From the NCBI GenBank assembly GCA_022925895.1, contig JAKSYS010000647.1:1-35710 (forward strand): a stretch of DNA of 35,710 bases. The letters run 5' to 3'. The position numbers were made by a program, and so were the translations under genes. Below are positions 10,294 through 20,101 of the stretch, in pieces. The notes under the pieces are model-generated. The model saw nothing but the letters and a program-made list of their open reading frames with translations, searched no databases and was not told the origin of the DNA. Origin of the DNA: Fragilaria crotonensis (taxonomy: Eukaryota; Bacillariophyta; Fragilariophyceae; Fragilariales; Fragilariaceae). How positions within the stretch are numbered: position 1 is the stretch's first letter; every line of letters begins with the position of its first letter.

Positions 10294-10755
10294 GGAAATG
10301 AATGTGTCCAAGACGGCTGGGTATCGCTGGTTGCATCAGTGTGAGAACCCAGAGCAGACTGTTGCCCAGTGGTCGGGACGTTTCCTATAAGCATCGCGTC
10401 CAGGAATGGATGGGTTCTATCGCCGACTTCCTCGTCTGAATCGGTTGCGTCCTCCAAATGCGTCCATCATGAGAGTTACTTGGCCATCGGAGTGCCAACA
10501 ACCTTTGAGGATTTTAAGTTTGGCATGCAAATATATTTGGTCGTTGTTGATTACCACTGTTTCTAAAAGCCTATCAAGAAAGAAGCTACAGTGCTCCTCG
10601 TACTTGATGTGTATGTGTTCAGAAATCATTAGCGTAGGATTGTGAACGCCAAGCAGCATCACGTCGAAATCCCACCAAGACATGTTTTTCAACAAAGATT
10701 TGAGGCCTACAAGCATCGCGAGTGTGTGCACCTTCTGTGATCGCAAGAAAGGGCA
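10294..10755. repeat. Duplicated 3' flank of the RAP genes (second copy)
   Basis: Homologous to 6142-6600 (see that entry). On the minus strand a 109-codon frame from 10746 to 10417 is open here but broken in the first copy. From 10756 to about 10930 I see nothing recognisable. Confidence 0.8.
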
Positions 10756-10934
10756 CTCAAATCAGGGGCGTAATTTCAATGTATCGATGCCAATTTCGAA
10801 GGACCGAAAAAGTCGAGGTCGTCTGTGCGTGGCCTCGATTGCTATGCTCGTCGTCAAGCAATTAGTGCATCTCCATGTTCAAAGTACCTTGAAGCAACAA
10901 CACGGTGGTGTTCCTTTCATTCCTATAGTCCCGA

Positions 10935-11656
10935 AAATTTGACGCGGCAAGCTTTCCTTTTGACTTATCTGACGCAGTCGGTGGAGCTCAGTGCGAGATA
11001 CATGGGGCCTTATCACCAGGCTCCTCATTGTACAAGATCTTGTATGATAACCACCTCTATTCTCTAACGAAATCCACATCATCTCCAAGGTATGCATCAA
11101 AACAATCCGTGACGATGATTGCACGGCGTCGCGAGTGGTGACGAATGGTCAAGCAGCCTTCGGCAATGATATTGCTGTGGTGGTAGCAGTGGCAATTGGT
11201 TTGTTGCCATAAACGAATCAACAGCTGCCACACCGTCTGGTCCATTAAAGTCAGTTTCATAAACACCGGCAAAGACGGCCAATATGTTTCCATCGTCAGA
11301 ATAAATTCTAATGAGTCCCTGGCCATTGTGATGCGAAACAATCGATCCACACCATATTGTTCCATAAAGAGGTCTGGCATCTGGACTTCAATTTCCGATT
11401 ATAGCATGAATCGCAGAAACTTGTCATTTTTGGGATCAGATCCTGGCTTGTCGTTTTCTTAGCAAAAGCATCTGCTTCTCCAATTTTGGGAAAGGTCGAC
11501 AAATTACCGACGGCCTGGACGTCATTTTCTTCATCCGATAGAACGGGAGTCGGAAATCTGCAAGTGTCATGGTGTCATGGTTCACGGTGGTGGCGTGGGA
11601 GCTGGGTTGGAAATAGATTCTATGCATACTGTACTTGTACGATAAGACTCACCGTA
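10935..11656 (-). pseudogene. Truncated psbP-like pseudogene
   Basis: A broken copy of exon 2 and the 3' flank of the PsbP-family gene at 16710-17688. Minus-strand fragments in different frames match it in order: STFPKIGEA (about 11500), LFMEQYGVDRLFRIT (about 11370) and ETDFNGPDGVA (about 11250). At least three frame breaks separate them. The flank beyond the stop also aligns (GACGCGG...CTTATCTGACGCAGTCGGTG against 16541 onward). At the other end the copy reaches the splice-donor-like GACTCACCGT (11647-11656) and then diverges, so exon 1 with the targeting sequence is missing. It was carried along with the RAP gene duplication and then decayed. Confidence 0.85.
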
Positions 11657-12880
11657 ACGAGCTGTACTGGCATATAAGTCTGTCCGTCAGCCGAAGGTAT
11701 CATGCTTGAGAACGCGAGGGTTGGATCCTCGTGTAGTCTACTCGTTTCATATATGTACATCAACCCTATGCATAATAATTATAGGGTTAACACCATCCAC
11801 CATCCATGCCCGGTAGAACATGGTGCGTTGTTGTCTGTGAGCTCCCATGATACTTGGCTATCCCAATTGATTTTTTGATCAAACGTATCCACCTCCGCTG
11901 TGTTGATTCTCTGCCATTCAAAAGTTTAGTGAGAGATCGCTAACATAGATGGTGTCTGTCATCAAATCGCAGAAGGAGCGGTCGAGAATGATAGGATTTG
12001 ATCTCAGCAACGGTGGCGGATCGATTTGTCTGTCATCTGCAAAGTGCGGTTATTCTCTCTAAACATAGCTTTCTTCTCGTAGCTTTTCACATCACTATTA
12101 AAAACTAAGCAGACGTACGTTTGTGGAAATTATCACATCATCCAGGTTCTTGTTTCCAGCACCTGTTGCAAAGCATGTGTGCTGTGGTGTTGGTGGGCAA
12201 TGTCCTCATTAAATACCCAACATGCATTAAAGTCAGCTTGTTGCATTAAGCCATGCACGGTTCAAAAATAGTGTATACGGAGTAGAGCCCAATGTCCTTA
12301 CTAGGTACCGTGTCCCCATATCCAGTACAGGAGTGGTTCCCATGGGAGTCAATCGGTAGCTAGCAGGCGGGTGCGAGAAATTAAACTAGACTACTAGTTG
12401 TGTGTCTTGTGCACTTCCGGCGGACCGAACTCGTAGTCGATTCGCCAACGGTGCGCTGGGGACTACCTTGCTACTATGTTGTTGCGGTGCTGCACCGAGT
12501 TCATCAAAACAATGGGCTGAGCAGTTTCAGTTCTTTTCAAGACAATAGGCTTCTGCGAAGATGCGCTACGTATTTTCTTTTCATGTAGTAGTGTATAAAT
12601 GTAATGCATAATAGGTGGTTGGGCAACGTAGACGCCCGTGTGCGCGCATCCGGTCACAGTGGCACTGCCTCTTCTCCACTACCTAACGGTACCAGGTACC
12701 CCTCCGCCACCCGCCCACCACCATGATGAACGGGACGGACCCACGGCAGCGAGATCATGCACTACACCAAATGAGCCAACAACATTGAGTGGATTAGTCT
12801 CAATACTCCTCTTAATAACAGGTTCAAAATGACCAAGTGGTGTGAGTTCCCACCACTACTGTCGTAGCGATTAACAGCAA
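11657..12880. other. Intergenic, no gene recognised
   Basis: About 1.2 kb with only short open frames and no conserved motif. It holds a small inverted repeat (AACCCTAT...ATAGGGTT, 11762-11788) and a few GTAC-containing clusters (for example 12305-12340 and 12688-12700). From about 12881 the upstream region shared with copy 2 begins. Confidence 0.5.
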
Positions 12881-12914
12881 TCCATTGGTGCTGTGTTCTA
12901 TGTATTGTGCTATC

Positions 12915-13563
12915 GTGCTACAGTATGGGCTAATTTGGAACCACGGAATGCCATCGTGGCGTTCGTGGTTCGTGTTCCACTGGAGTCTGGAGTATTCATT
13001 TATTTCAATGGATTCACAGGGCATGGTACTGGATATGGTACCGTACTAGTACAGTACATCATTGCCAACAAACGATGAAAGCCTCTCATTTCACAATTCA
13101 TAACAAGACAAGTGAGAGAGCCTTTGAGCATATCGTACAAGACGTCAGAATGAGCGTGTTTGGTAGAATGAGGGCAGCGATGATCATCAGGAGGATCGCT
13201 ACAGGGACACGTGCAGGACCAACACCTTCTTTCTATTCCAATCGCATTCCGTCGTCTCGAACCTTTGCTCTTGTACATTGGCGCTGCTTCCACGGATGTG
13301 GGCGAGGCACGACGAACTGCCCACCAACAATTTCATTACAAACGTCTGGATGTCTTTCACGAATAAGGACAACTCCATTGAAGAGTACAGGGTTCACAGG
13401 ATATCGCCGCTATTTTGGTTCCACGTCAATCCTCGAAGACCAGGGAATGCAATCCAAATCTTCTGGTATAGGTGGGAAGAAACCAGAGCAGAATGCAAAA
13501 TCACTAGCAATATCAATCAACAAGAGAATTGTTGAGCTTGGCAAGGATGGCCACTGGAGACAA
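12915..13563 (+). repeat. 649-bp segment identical to 6645-7293
   Basis: Second copy of the identical promoter/leader segment; see 6645-7293. It joins a live promoter sequence to the dead copy 3. Confidence 0.95.
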
Positions 13564-16440
13564 ATCTTAAATTTATATGAGAAGCAGAAGAATGACTTCA
13601 ATGCAGTGAACTATTCGACAGCCATGTCCCAACTGGCGCGTATCCGACAGGCGCAAAAGGATGATCCATTGTTTGAAGAGTTTCTTGCGGATTTGAGCTC
13701 AAAGCTTAATAAGAATGGAATCATCTGGGCGGGAGATGTTCGGCAGCTGTCGACCGTTGTCCATGCCGTCGCGAAGATGCGACTACAGCCTAAACATAAC
13801 GCAAGTGCAAATGGAATAATGGCATTTATGGTAGAGAGCGAGATTGTTGATTGGATATTTGAAAACGGAAAGCCACAGGAAATTGCAAATTGTGTATGGG
13901 CGTGTGGCGCACTTGGAATCGAGGCCCCGGCGCTGTTTAATTTGCTCGACCAAAAGGCTGACTGGTTCGTGGATAATGCGACTCCACAGGGTGTCGCGAA
14001 TTGTCTATGGGCGTGTGGCACGCTTGGAATCGAGGCTCCAAATCTGTTCAGATCGCTTGACAAAAAAATCTGACTGGATGTTCGAAAATGCGACTCCGCA
14101 GGCTATCGCAAATTGTGTATGGGCGTGTGGCAAACTTGGAATCGAGTCTCCGACACTGTTTATGACGCTTGACCAACAGGCTGCAAGTTTGTTTGAAAAG
14201 GGACAACCACAAAATATTGCAAATTGTGCATGGGCGTGTGGCTCACTTGGAACGAAAGCTCCCACGCTGTTTAAATTGCTTGACGAACGTGCTGAGTGGT
14301 TGTTTGAAAGGGGAAATCCCCAGGAGATTGCAAACTGTGTGTGGGCATGTGGCACACTTGGAATCGAGGCTCCGAATCTGTTTAAATTGCTCGACCAACG
14401 CGCTGAATGGTTCGTTGGACATGCGACACCACAAGGTATCGCAAATTGTGTCTGGGCATGTGGCACACTTGGAATCGAGGCTCCAAAGCTGTTCAAATTG
14501 CTGGACGAACGCGCTGATTGGTTGTTTGAAAAAGGGAAGTCCACAGAGTATTGCAAACTGTGTATGGGCGTGTGGCGCACTTGGAATCGAGGCTCCGACG
14601 CTGTTTAAGTTGCTCGACCAACGCGCTGATTGGTTGTTTGAAAGTGGAAATCCACAGGGTATTGCAAGTTGTGTATGGGCGTGTGGCACACTTGGAATTG
14701 AGGCTCCGAAGCTGTTCAAGTTGCTCGACCAACGCGCCGACTGGCTGTTTGGAGAGGAAAATCCACAAGCGATTGCTAACTGTGTTTGGGCGTGTAGCAA
14801 GCTTGGAATCGAGGCTCCGACTCTGTTTACATTACTTGACCAACGCGCTGAATGGATGTTTGAAAATGCCACTCCACAGGGTATCGCAAACTGTGTATGG
14901 GCGTGTGGCAAACTTGGAGTCGAGTCTCCGACGCTGTTTGAATTGCTTGACAAAAATGTCGAAACCTTGTTTGAAAAGGGAAATCCACAGGGTATCGCAA
15001 ATTATGTGTGGGCGTGTGGCACACTTGGAATCGAGTCTCCGAATCTGTTCAATTTTCTCGACCAACGTGCTGAATGGCTGTTTGAAAACGGAAATCCACA
15101 GGAGATTTCAAATTGTGTTTGGGCATGTGGCGCACTTGGCATCGAGTCTCCGGCTGTGTTTAAATTGCTGGACGAACGTGCTGAACAGTTGTTTGAAAAG
15201 GGAAGTCCACTGGGTATTGCTAATTGTGTATGGGCTTGTGGCAAACTTGGAATCGAGGCGCTGACGGTGTTTAAGTTACTCGACCAACATGCCGAATGGT
15301 TGTTTGAAAAGGGAAATGCACAAAATATTGCAAATTGTTTATGGGCGTGTGGCAAACTTGGAATTGAGGCTCCGAAGTTGTTCAAATTGCTCGACGAGCG
15401 TGCTGAGTTGTTATTTGAAAATGGAAATTCACAAACTATTGCTAATTGTGTATGGGCGTGTGGCAAACTTGGAATCGAGGCGCTGACGGTGTTTAAGTTA
15501 CTCGACCAACATGCCGAGTCGTTGTTTGAAAGGGGAGATCCACGAAATGTTTCGAACTGTGTGTGGGCGTGTGGCACACTTGGAATCGAGGCCCCGAATT
15601 TGTTTAGATTGCTCGACCAGCACGCTGAATGGTTCGTAGGAAATGCGACTCCACAAGGTATCGAAAATTGTGTATGGGCATGTGCCACACTTGGAATTGA
15701 GGCTCCGAAGCTGTTCAAATTGCTCGACGAGCGTGCGGAGTGGTTATTTGAAAATGGAAATCCACAAAATATTGCAAATTCTGTATGGGCGTGTGGCAAA
15801 CTTGGAATCGAGGCTCCGACGCTGTTTAAGTTGCTTGACGAACACGCTGTGTGGATGTTTGAAAAGGGAAATTCTCAAGATATTGCAAATTGTGTGTGGG
15901 CGTGTGACTCACTCGGAATCGAGGCTCCGACGGGTCTCAAATTGCCGGACAATAGTGCTGAATAGTTGTTTGAAAAGGAAAATCCACAACATATTTGCAA
16001 ATTGTGTATGGGCGTGTAGTGGACTTGGAACGGAGGGTCCGACGCTGTTTATATTGTTTGACGAAAGTTCTAGATTGTTGTTTGGAAAGTAAGACCCACA
16101 AATGTGTCTGTGAAACACTTGGAATCGGGTCTCCGACGCTGTTTCAATTGCTCAACGAACGTGCTGAGCGGTTGTTCGACAAGGGAAGTCAATTGGAGAT
16201 TGCAAAACTGCGCATGAGGGCTTGCTATGTTGCGAACTCTCATTCGCCAGGCTTTTTCTCGGCACTGGTGCGCTGCCTGGATATTGCTTTAGTTGAAGCC
16301 AATTAGCAGGATTCGTGCGTTGCATTCTTTGCCATTAGACTGTCGTTGACCATAGTCTTCTGGATTAGAATAACCTCGTTCTCACCTCATGGAACAGTCT
16401 TTTGGAATGAAAAACTCAGTGCTTTACCAGATATACAAAC
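13075..16440 (+). pseudogene. RAP/HPR-repeat gene copy 3, pseudogene
   Basis: Third paralogue, with the same ATG (13075) and leader as copy 2. The frame is open for 332 codons to 14073. It is broken by an extra A in an A7 run (14062-14068; A6 in comparable repeats), then again near 14529-14533 (A5 where sister units have A4). The next frame stays open to a Trp-to-stop change (TGG to TAG at 15963-15965). Beyond that, repeat remnants continue with more stops to about 16310. A final trace of the post-repeat region (TGGAACAGTCTTTTGG, about 16390) precedes complete loss of the RAP domain. The two homopolymer shifts alone could be sequencing errors, but the nonsense codon, later frame breaks and C-terminal loss make it a true pseudogene. 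Confidence 0.85.
13822..16235 (+). repeat. Array of about 19-21 x 111-bp repeats (copy 3)
   Basis: Nineteen clear 111-bp units, then two decayed ones. With the frame followed across the two small insertions, position 20 of the clear units reads E-G-A-N-E-G-S-G-A-G-G-E-G-N-T-N-G-N-D. The unit order differs from copies 1 and 2 after the first two units, and Gly is common at position 20, unlike in the other copies. The last units (around 15966-16235) carry stops and an indel. Confidence 0.85.
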
Positions 16441-16709
16441 AATGCTTCTACTTGTCTAGCAGCAACCAACACATTATCGCGTACTAAGATACGAAATAGC
16501 AGTAACACGGTGTCGCTATAACGCCTTCGGGAGTCCAGAGCACTCGACGCGCTAGTGTTCCATTCTGACATATCTGACTCAGTCGGTGAAGGTTAGAGTG
16601 TGACACATGGTGGGTCTCGAATCTCCAGGCTCGTCATTGCAATAGATCGCGAATGATAACCATCTCTATTCTAAAGATGCCACCTTCTGTCGGCATCGAA
16701 ACAATCCCG
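16441..16709. other. Junction between copy 3 remnant and psbP 3' flank
   Basis: From about 16490 the sequence aligns with 10880-11100, the 3' flank of the psbP pseudogene. The RAP domain and the 3' flank seen after copies 1 and 2 are missing here, so a deletion joined the end of copy 3 to the psbP flank. Confidence 0.6.
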
Positions 16710-17688
16710 TTACGACGATTGAACGGTGTCACCAGTTGTGGTCTCGATAGGTGCAGCCGTTGACAATGAAGCGGATTGATCTGTCGCCACGAACGAATCA
16801 ACAACCTGTTGCATAGCCACACCGTCTGGTCCATTAAAGTCAGTCTCGAGAGCACTGGCAAAGACGGCCAAAATGTTACCATCGTTGGATTCTAGAGATG
16901 CCTTGGCCGTTGTGAAGCGAAACAATCGATCCACACCATATTGTTCCATCAAGAGTTCTGGTTTCTGGACTTCAATTTCGGATTTTAGCATGAATCGCAG
17001 AATCTTGTCATTTTTGGGATCAATGGCAACATTGAAGATTTGTGTATTGGTAGATCCTGGCTTGTCCTTTTCGCGTCGCAAGTTAATAAGATTAGCAATA
17101 GCACCTGCTTCACCGATTTTGGGAAAAGTTGACAAATCGCCAACGGCCTCGACGCCATTTTCTTCCAATAGGACGCGAGTCGGAAATCTGCAAAGTGTCA
17201 TGGTGGTGGTGAGATGTGTTGAAAATCGTGGCAACGTGGATACCTCTGGTATGTTGCATGCATGACTGATCCTACAACATGACTCACCGTTCCACTGCAA
17301 CGATTTCTGCCTTGCCCATATCGCCAGCAGTAAAGATACTTGACCCTCTACGACCTTTGCCAGTATCGGAATCTGGTAAATCTCCTTTGGATGAGCGTCG
17401 CAATCGAAAGTAATTGCTGGGTGTGCTGATGAGAAACAATCCGAGTGGATCCACAAACAATTTCATTTCAATAGCATCTTCTGCGGCGACTGGCGCTGCT
17501 GAAAATGGGATTAGACTTGCAGTCGTTGCCACGAGTGCAACTTGTCGGCAGAGGGTCCTCCTGTCGACTGTGGCCCCAAGTGCTGACGAAGTTAATACAG
17601 AATGGCGATTTGTCCTAATTGTCTGGAAGGAAAACACCGACCCAATAGAGAGAAAGAGGAGCAGTTGTGGTGCACGTGAGAGATTCAT
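16710..17688 (-). CDS. PsbP-family thylakoid lumen protein, two exons
   Basis: Coding exons 17688-17288 and 17187-16710 join in phase (GAACG|ATTTCC) to give 292 residues. The presequence has three parts. Residues 1-20 look like a signal peptide ending VFS with Phe21 at +1, the diatom ASAFAP-type plastid signal. A Ser/Arg/Thr-rich transit segment follows. Then comes a lumen signal with twin Arg 43-44, a hydrophobic core and a likely cut after PVAA (69). The mature part begins EDAIEMKLFVDP and contains GLFLISTPSNYFRLRR and GSSIFTAGDMGKAEIVAVERFPTR, the pattern of PsbP/OEC23-like proteins, with a C-terminal LLMEQYGVDRLFRFT...VFASALETDF stretch. PsbP proteins support the photosystem II oxygen-evolving complex on the lumen side; whether this is the structural subunit or a PsbP-like assembly factor cannot be told by eye. 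It converges on RAP copy 3, and a broken partial copy lies at 10935-11656. Confidence 0.85.
17188..17287 (-). other. Intron of the PsbP-family gene
   Basis: A 100-nt intron on the minus strand with donor G|GTGAGT (17287) and acceptor TTTGCAG| (17188). Removing it keeps the frame and completes the conserved VERFPTR segment. The donor-like sequence also survives at the edge of the pseudogene near 11650. Confidence 0.9.
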
Positions 17689-18034
17689 GGTTCGTTGACA
17701 GTTGATGGACGAATACAGTACAATAGTTGTGGTGTGTGATTTTAGTGGTGGAGGCGAGGATCTGAAAAGTGCAAACAACGCATCACCGCATCCATCAAAC
17801 AAACATATGCGACATGTGAGAGATTCAGATTTTTGAAACAAATTGTATTCGTGAGTATATAGAATAGATATGAATTCGATTGTGGATGACTGCATGATGA
17901 ATGAATATCAACAGTGAAACGTGTCGTGCTGTCGTGCTCGAGTGCTGACTGCTGACGTGCTGATCGACTTCCTACAGTAGATGTATGGTACAACAGTAGT
18001 ACGAGATATGAGCGCAAAACTTAAAATCGGGGGG
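17689..18034. other. 5' region of PsbP-family gene
   Basis: Upstream of the PsbP gene. An in-frame open stretch continues above the ATG to 17895, but the signal-peptide-like start at 17688 is preferred. No clear TATA or other motif was identified. Confidence 0.4.
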
Positions 18035-18041
18035 AAAAAAA
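18035..18041 (-). terminator. RNA polymerase III T-run after tRNA-Pro
   Basis: Seven T residues on the minus strand, four bases beyond the 3' end of the tRNA, as expected for a Pol III terminator. Confidence 0.75.
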
Positions 18042-18045
18042 GAAA

Positions 18046-18117
18046 GGTCGGTTCGGGGGATTGAACCCCGGACCTCCTGCACCCAAAGCAGGAATCATAC
18101 CACTAGACCAAACCGAC
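18046..18117 (-). tRNA. tRNA-Pro (TGG anticodon)
   Basis: A 72-nt cloverleaf. The acceptor stem GTCGGTT pairs with AACCGAC and the discriminator is C. The D arm contains the A box (TGGTCTAGTGG). The anticodon stem CCTGC/GCAGG closes the loop TTTGGGT, giving anticodon TGG. The T arm CGGGG-TTCAATC-CCCCG is the B box. There is no intron and no encoded CCA. Nuclear tRNA gene reading CCA and related proline codons. Confidence 0.95.
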
Positions 18118-18511
18118 ATTAACGCTTGACACCATCGGTGCTCGTAATTAACATGAATGCTATCACGATGTTATTGATTCATTACCATTTCGACTTTCGA
18201 ATATCCACCACCAGAAAGATCGACACCAAAAAAAAACGGCTTCGTATACAACACAGCCAACGAAGTTTAAGTTATGCAAGCCGATAGGTAAACAATAAAC
18301 ATGAGGACGGGAACAAGTATTGAATTTGAATGGGGTGTCAATTCACGTGGGGCTGCAACCTGCAGGAGATAAAAGGGCCATTCAAGTACTATTCGACGAC
18401 TGAGGGAGACACATCGTCAGCGACCAAACGTCGTTGTGGCTGGGGCGCCACAATTTTTTGAATCTCATGTTCAATGTCTCATCGCTCGTTAAACTCAGCA
18501 TGAATTCTGGA
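18118..18511. other. Intergenic between tRNA-Pro and methyltransferase gene
   Basis: No gene seen. This should contain the 3' untranslated region of the ankyrin-methyltransferase gene. A short minus-strand frame at 18382-18753 overlaps that gene out of frame and looks like a shadow. Confidence 0.5.
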
Positions 18512-19831
18512 CTATAGCTCCTTCCGAAATTCGTACAGGATATAGGTCCATGAGGAAAGATCAGTAAAGTGAAGGTAGCATTCCTCCTCATCTTTTGATG
18601 CAAGCGGATTCTCATGATATTTAGGCGGCGCGTTTGTTCTTGAGACTTGAACGAAACCTTCTTCTTGAATCTCCTGCAGGAACTGATCCAAACCGTCACG
18701 ACCTGTATCGGGAGCGACATAATAAAACGTCCCGCCTGGTTGTAAAAGTCCATGTATGACTTTCTTGAGAAGCGGCACGATTGATTTGCTGTAAATCAAG
18801 TCGGAACCAATAATGGTATCCACAGGCTCCGGCCATGTTGATGCGTCGTCCCAATCAATAGTACTTGCTGATGCCATGTGACCAAGATTATTCAATTCGA
18901 CATTGAAACGTAAATTCTCCACGGTTTGCGGATTCAAATCTGTCACCAACATGCTCTGCAGGGAGCCATGCTTGGCCAAGGCCAGACCAGGGACGCCACA
19001 GCCGGCACCTAGTTCAACCACGGTCTTGTTTTGGAAGGCAGGAGCAATGTCAGCCATCCATCGAGCCATGACCAAACTGGCACACCAAACACCCAAGCCT
19101 GTCGTGTCGTGGACAGGAGCATCACCAAAGGGATCGTCTGCAATGACAAGTTCTCGTATTTTGCAGATAATGTCAGTTTCCGGTAGGAAGGCAAAATCGT
19201 GCACGATGGATTCCGACTTTTTTATTTTCTTGTTCCGTAGAACGTTTGGAGCATCGTTATCATTATTATCATCAAGTTGTTGTTCTGCTTCATCAACTTC
19301 CTTCGCCCCCACGAGCAACTTCTCTTCGGATGCTGAATCATGTTCCAGTAGCAACTTGGCTGTTTCTGTCGATTTGCTTCCAAATCCCTCGGTCAATGCC
19401 GATCGACCAAATTCATTACGTTCCAGTACATCAATATCTTTGTAGTGTTCCAACAGCACAGCGACAACCTCATGATGACCATTGGATGCGGCCCAATGAA
19501 GTGGTGTGTTTCCAGATTGATTCTTGACAAATTGAGCACCACAAGATATCAAAAGTTGAACCGTACTGGTATGACCATTGGCACATGCCTTGTGAAGGGC
19601 AGTTGTGCCCGAGTCGTCCGTTGTTTGGAGAATCGTACTGTTGTTGCTGTCATCGTTGTTGTTGTCAAATGTCGACAGGAGGGCGCGCACAACATCTATC
19701 TCACCAAAACGGGCAGCCTCAAGTAATTCAAAGCAGGCATCTTCTTCAGTAAGGTCAGCAACTTGTAGGAGCAAGTCGTTGTATTCATCAATCGACATTT
19801 CGAGAGGGGGTGTCATCGACTGGGTCGACAT
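18512..19831 (-). CDS. Ankyrin-repeat / SAM-dependent methyltransferase fusion
   Basis: 439 residues from the first in-frame ATG (19831); the frame is open slightly further up but without ATG. Residues about 33-165 are ankyrin repeats (SGTTALHKACANGHTSTVQLL at about 74-94, GNTPLHWAASNGHHEVVAVLL at 107-127). An acidic, Asn/Asp-rich linker follows (about 165-205). Residues about 235-439 are a class I methyltransferase with motif I VVELGAGCGVPGLALA (271-286), post-I acid in VTDLNP, and DTIIGSDLIYS (338-348), the motif that replaces the catalytic DPPF-type loop in the METTL21/FAM86/Nnt1-like (methyltransferase 16) family. Those enzymes mostly methylate lysines or N-termini of proteins such as elongation factors and chaperones; the substrate here is unknown, and the ankyrin part probably recruits it. 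Divergent from the GT90 gene across 270 bp. Confidence 0.85.
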   Translation of the reverse strand: MSTQSMTPPLEMSIDEYNDLLLQVADLTEEDACFELLEAARFGEIDVVRALLSTFDNNNDDSNNSTILQTTDDSGTTALHKACANGHTSTVQLLISCGAQFVKNQSGNTPLHWAASNGHHEVVAVLLEHYKDIDVLERNEFGRSALTEGFGSKSTETAKLLLEHDSASEEKLLVGAKEVDEAEQQLDDNNDNDAPNVLRNKKIKKSESIVHDFAFLPETDIICKIRELVIADDPFGDAPVHDTTGLGVWCASLVMARWMADIAPAFQNKTVVELGAGCGVPGLALAKHGSLQSMLVTDLNPQTVENLRFNVELNNLGHMASASTIDWDDASTWPEPVDTIIGSDLIYSKSIVPLLKKVIHGLLQPGGTFYYVAPDTGRDGLDQFLQEIQEEGFVQVSRTNAPPKYHENPLASKDEEECYLHFTDLSSWTYILYEFRKEL

Positions 19832-20101
19832 GGTGCCAAACTTTGAGAGTGACTCAATGCTCAACTTGTGTTTTTTATCACGTGTGGTGAAAAGAAAAAA
19901 TGAGTGGCCTTCGATGGATTGTTCGCGACTGTTACGATGTACTGTACGCTCATGTCCTTGTACCGGTACTGTATTTTTAAGTTGTGGTATGGCATCACCG
20001 TAATACTCCAGTGTACAGTATCAGATTATGTCAACTGGCAACATACGAAGTTGGGGTCTGTCCACATTTCATCTGTTGTTGCTCATGTCTCGGCAACTCC
20101 C
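19832..20101. promoter_or_regulatory. Shared divergent promoter region
   Basis: 270 bp between the start codons of the minus-strand methyltransferase gene and the plus-strand glycosyltransferase gene must hold both promoters. It includes a GTAC-rich stretch (GATGTACTGTACGC and TTGTACCGGTACTG, 19935-19972) like those before the RAP genes. No TATA box was assigned. Confidence 0.45.

Noticed and set aside
11675..11745. tRNA-like stretch with a GAGGGTTGGATCCTC T-arm-like hairpin
   Set aside because: No acceptor stem or anticodon stem can be formed around it; probably chance or a very degraded fragment.
11762..11788. Inverted repeat AACCCTAT...ATAGGGTT
   Set aside because: 8-bp stem, AT-rich, not adjacent to a gene end; no role can be supported.
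17414..17698. 94-codon plus-strand frame over psbP exon 1
   Set aside because: It is antisense to a well-supported exon with a clear targeting sequence and intron.
19832..19864. Extension of the ankyrin-methyltransferase frame upstream of 19831
   Set aside because: The added stretch starts with TTG, not ATG, so it is not expected to initiate in a nuclear gene.
19904..20101. N-terminal extension of the GT90 frame
   Set aside because: It begins with GTG, includes the GTAC-rich promoter-like region, and makes the protein unlike a type II membrane enzyme; the ATG at 20102 fits better.
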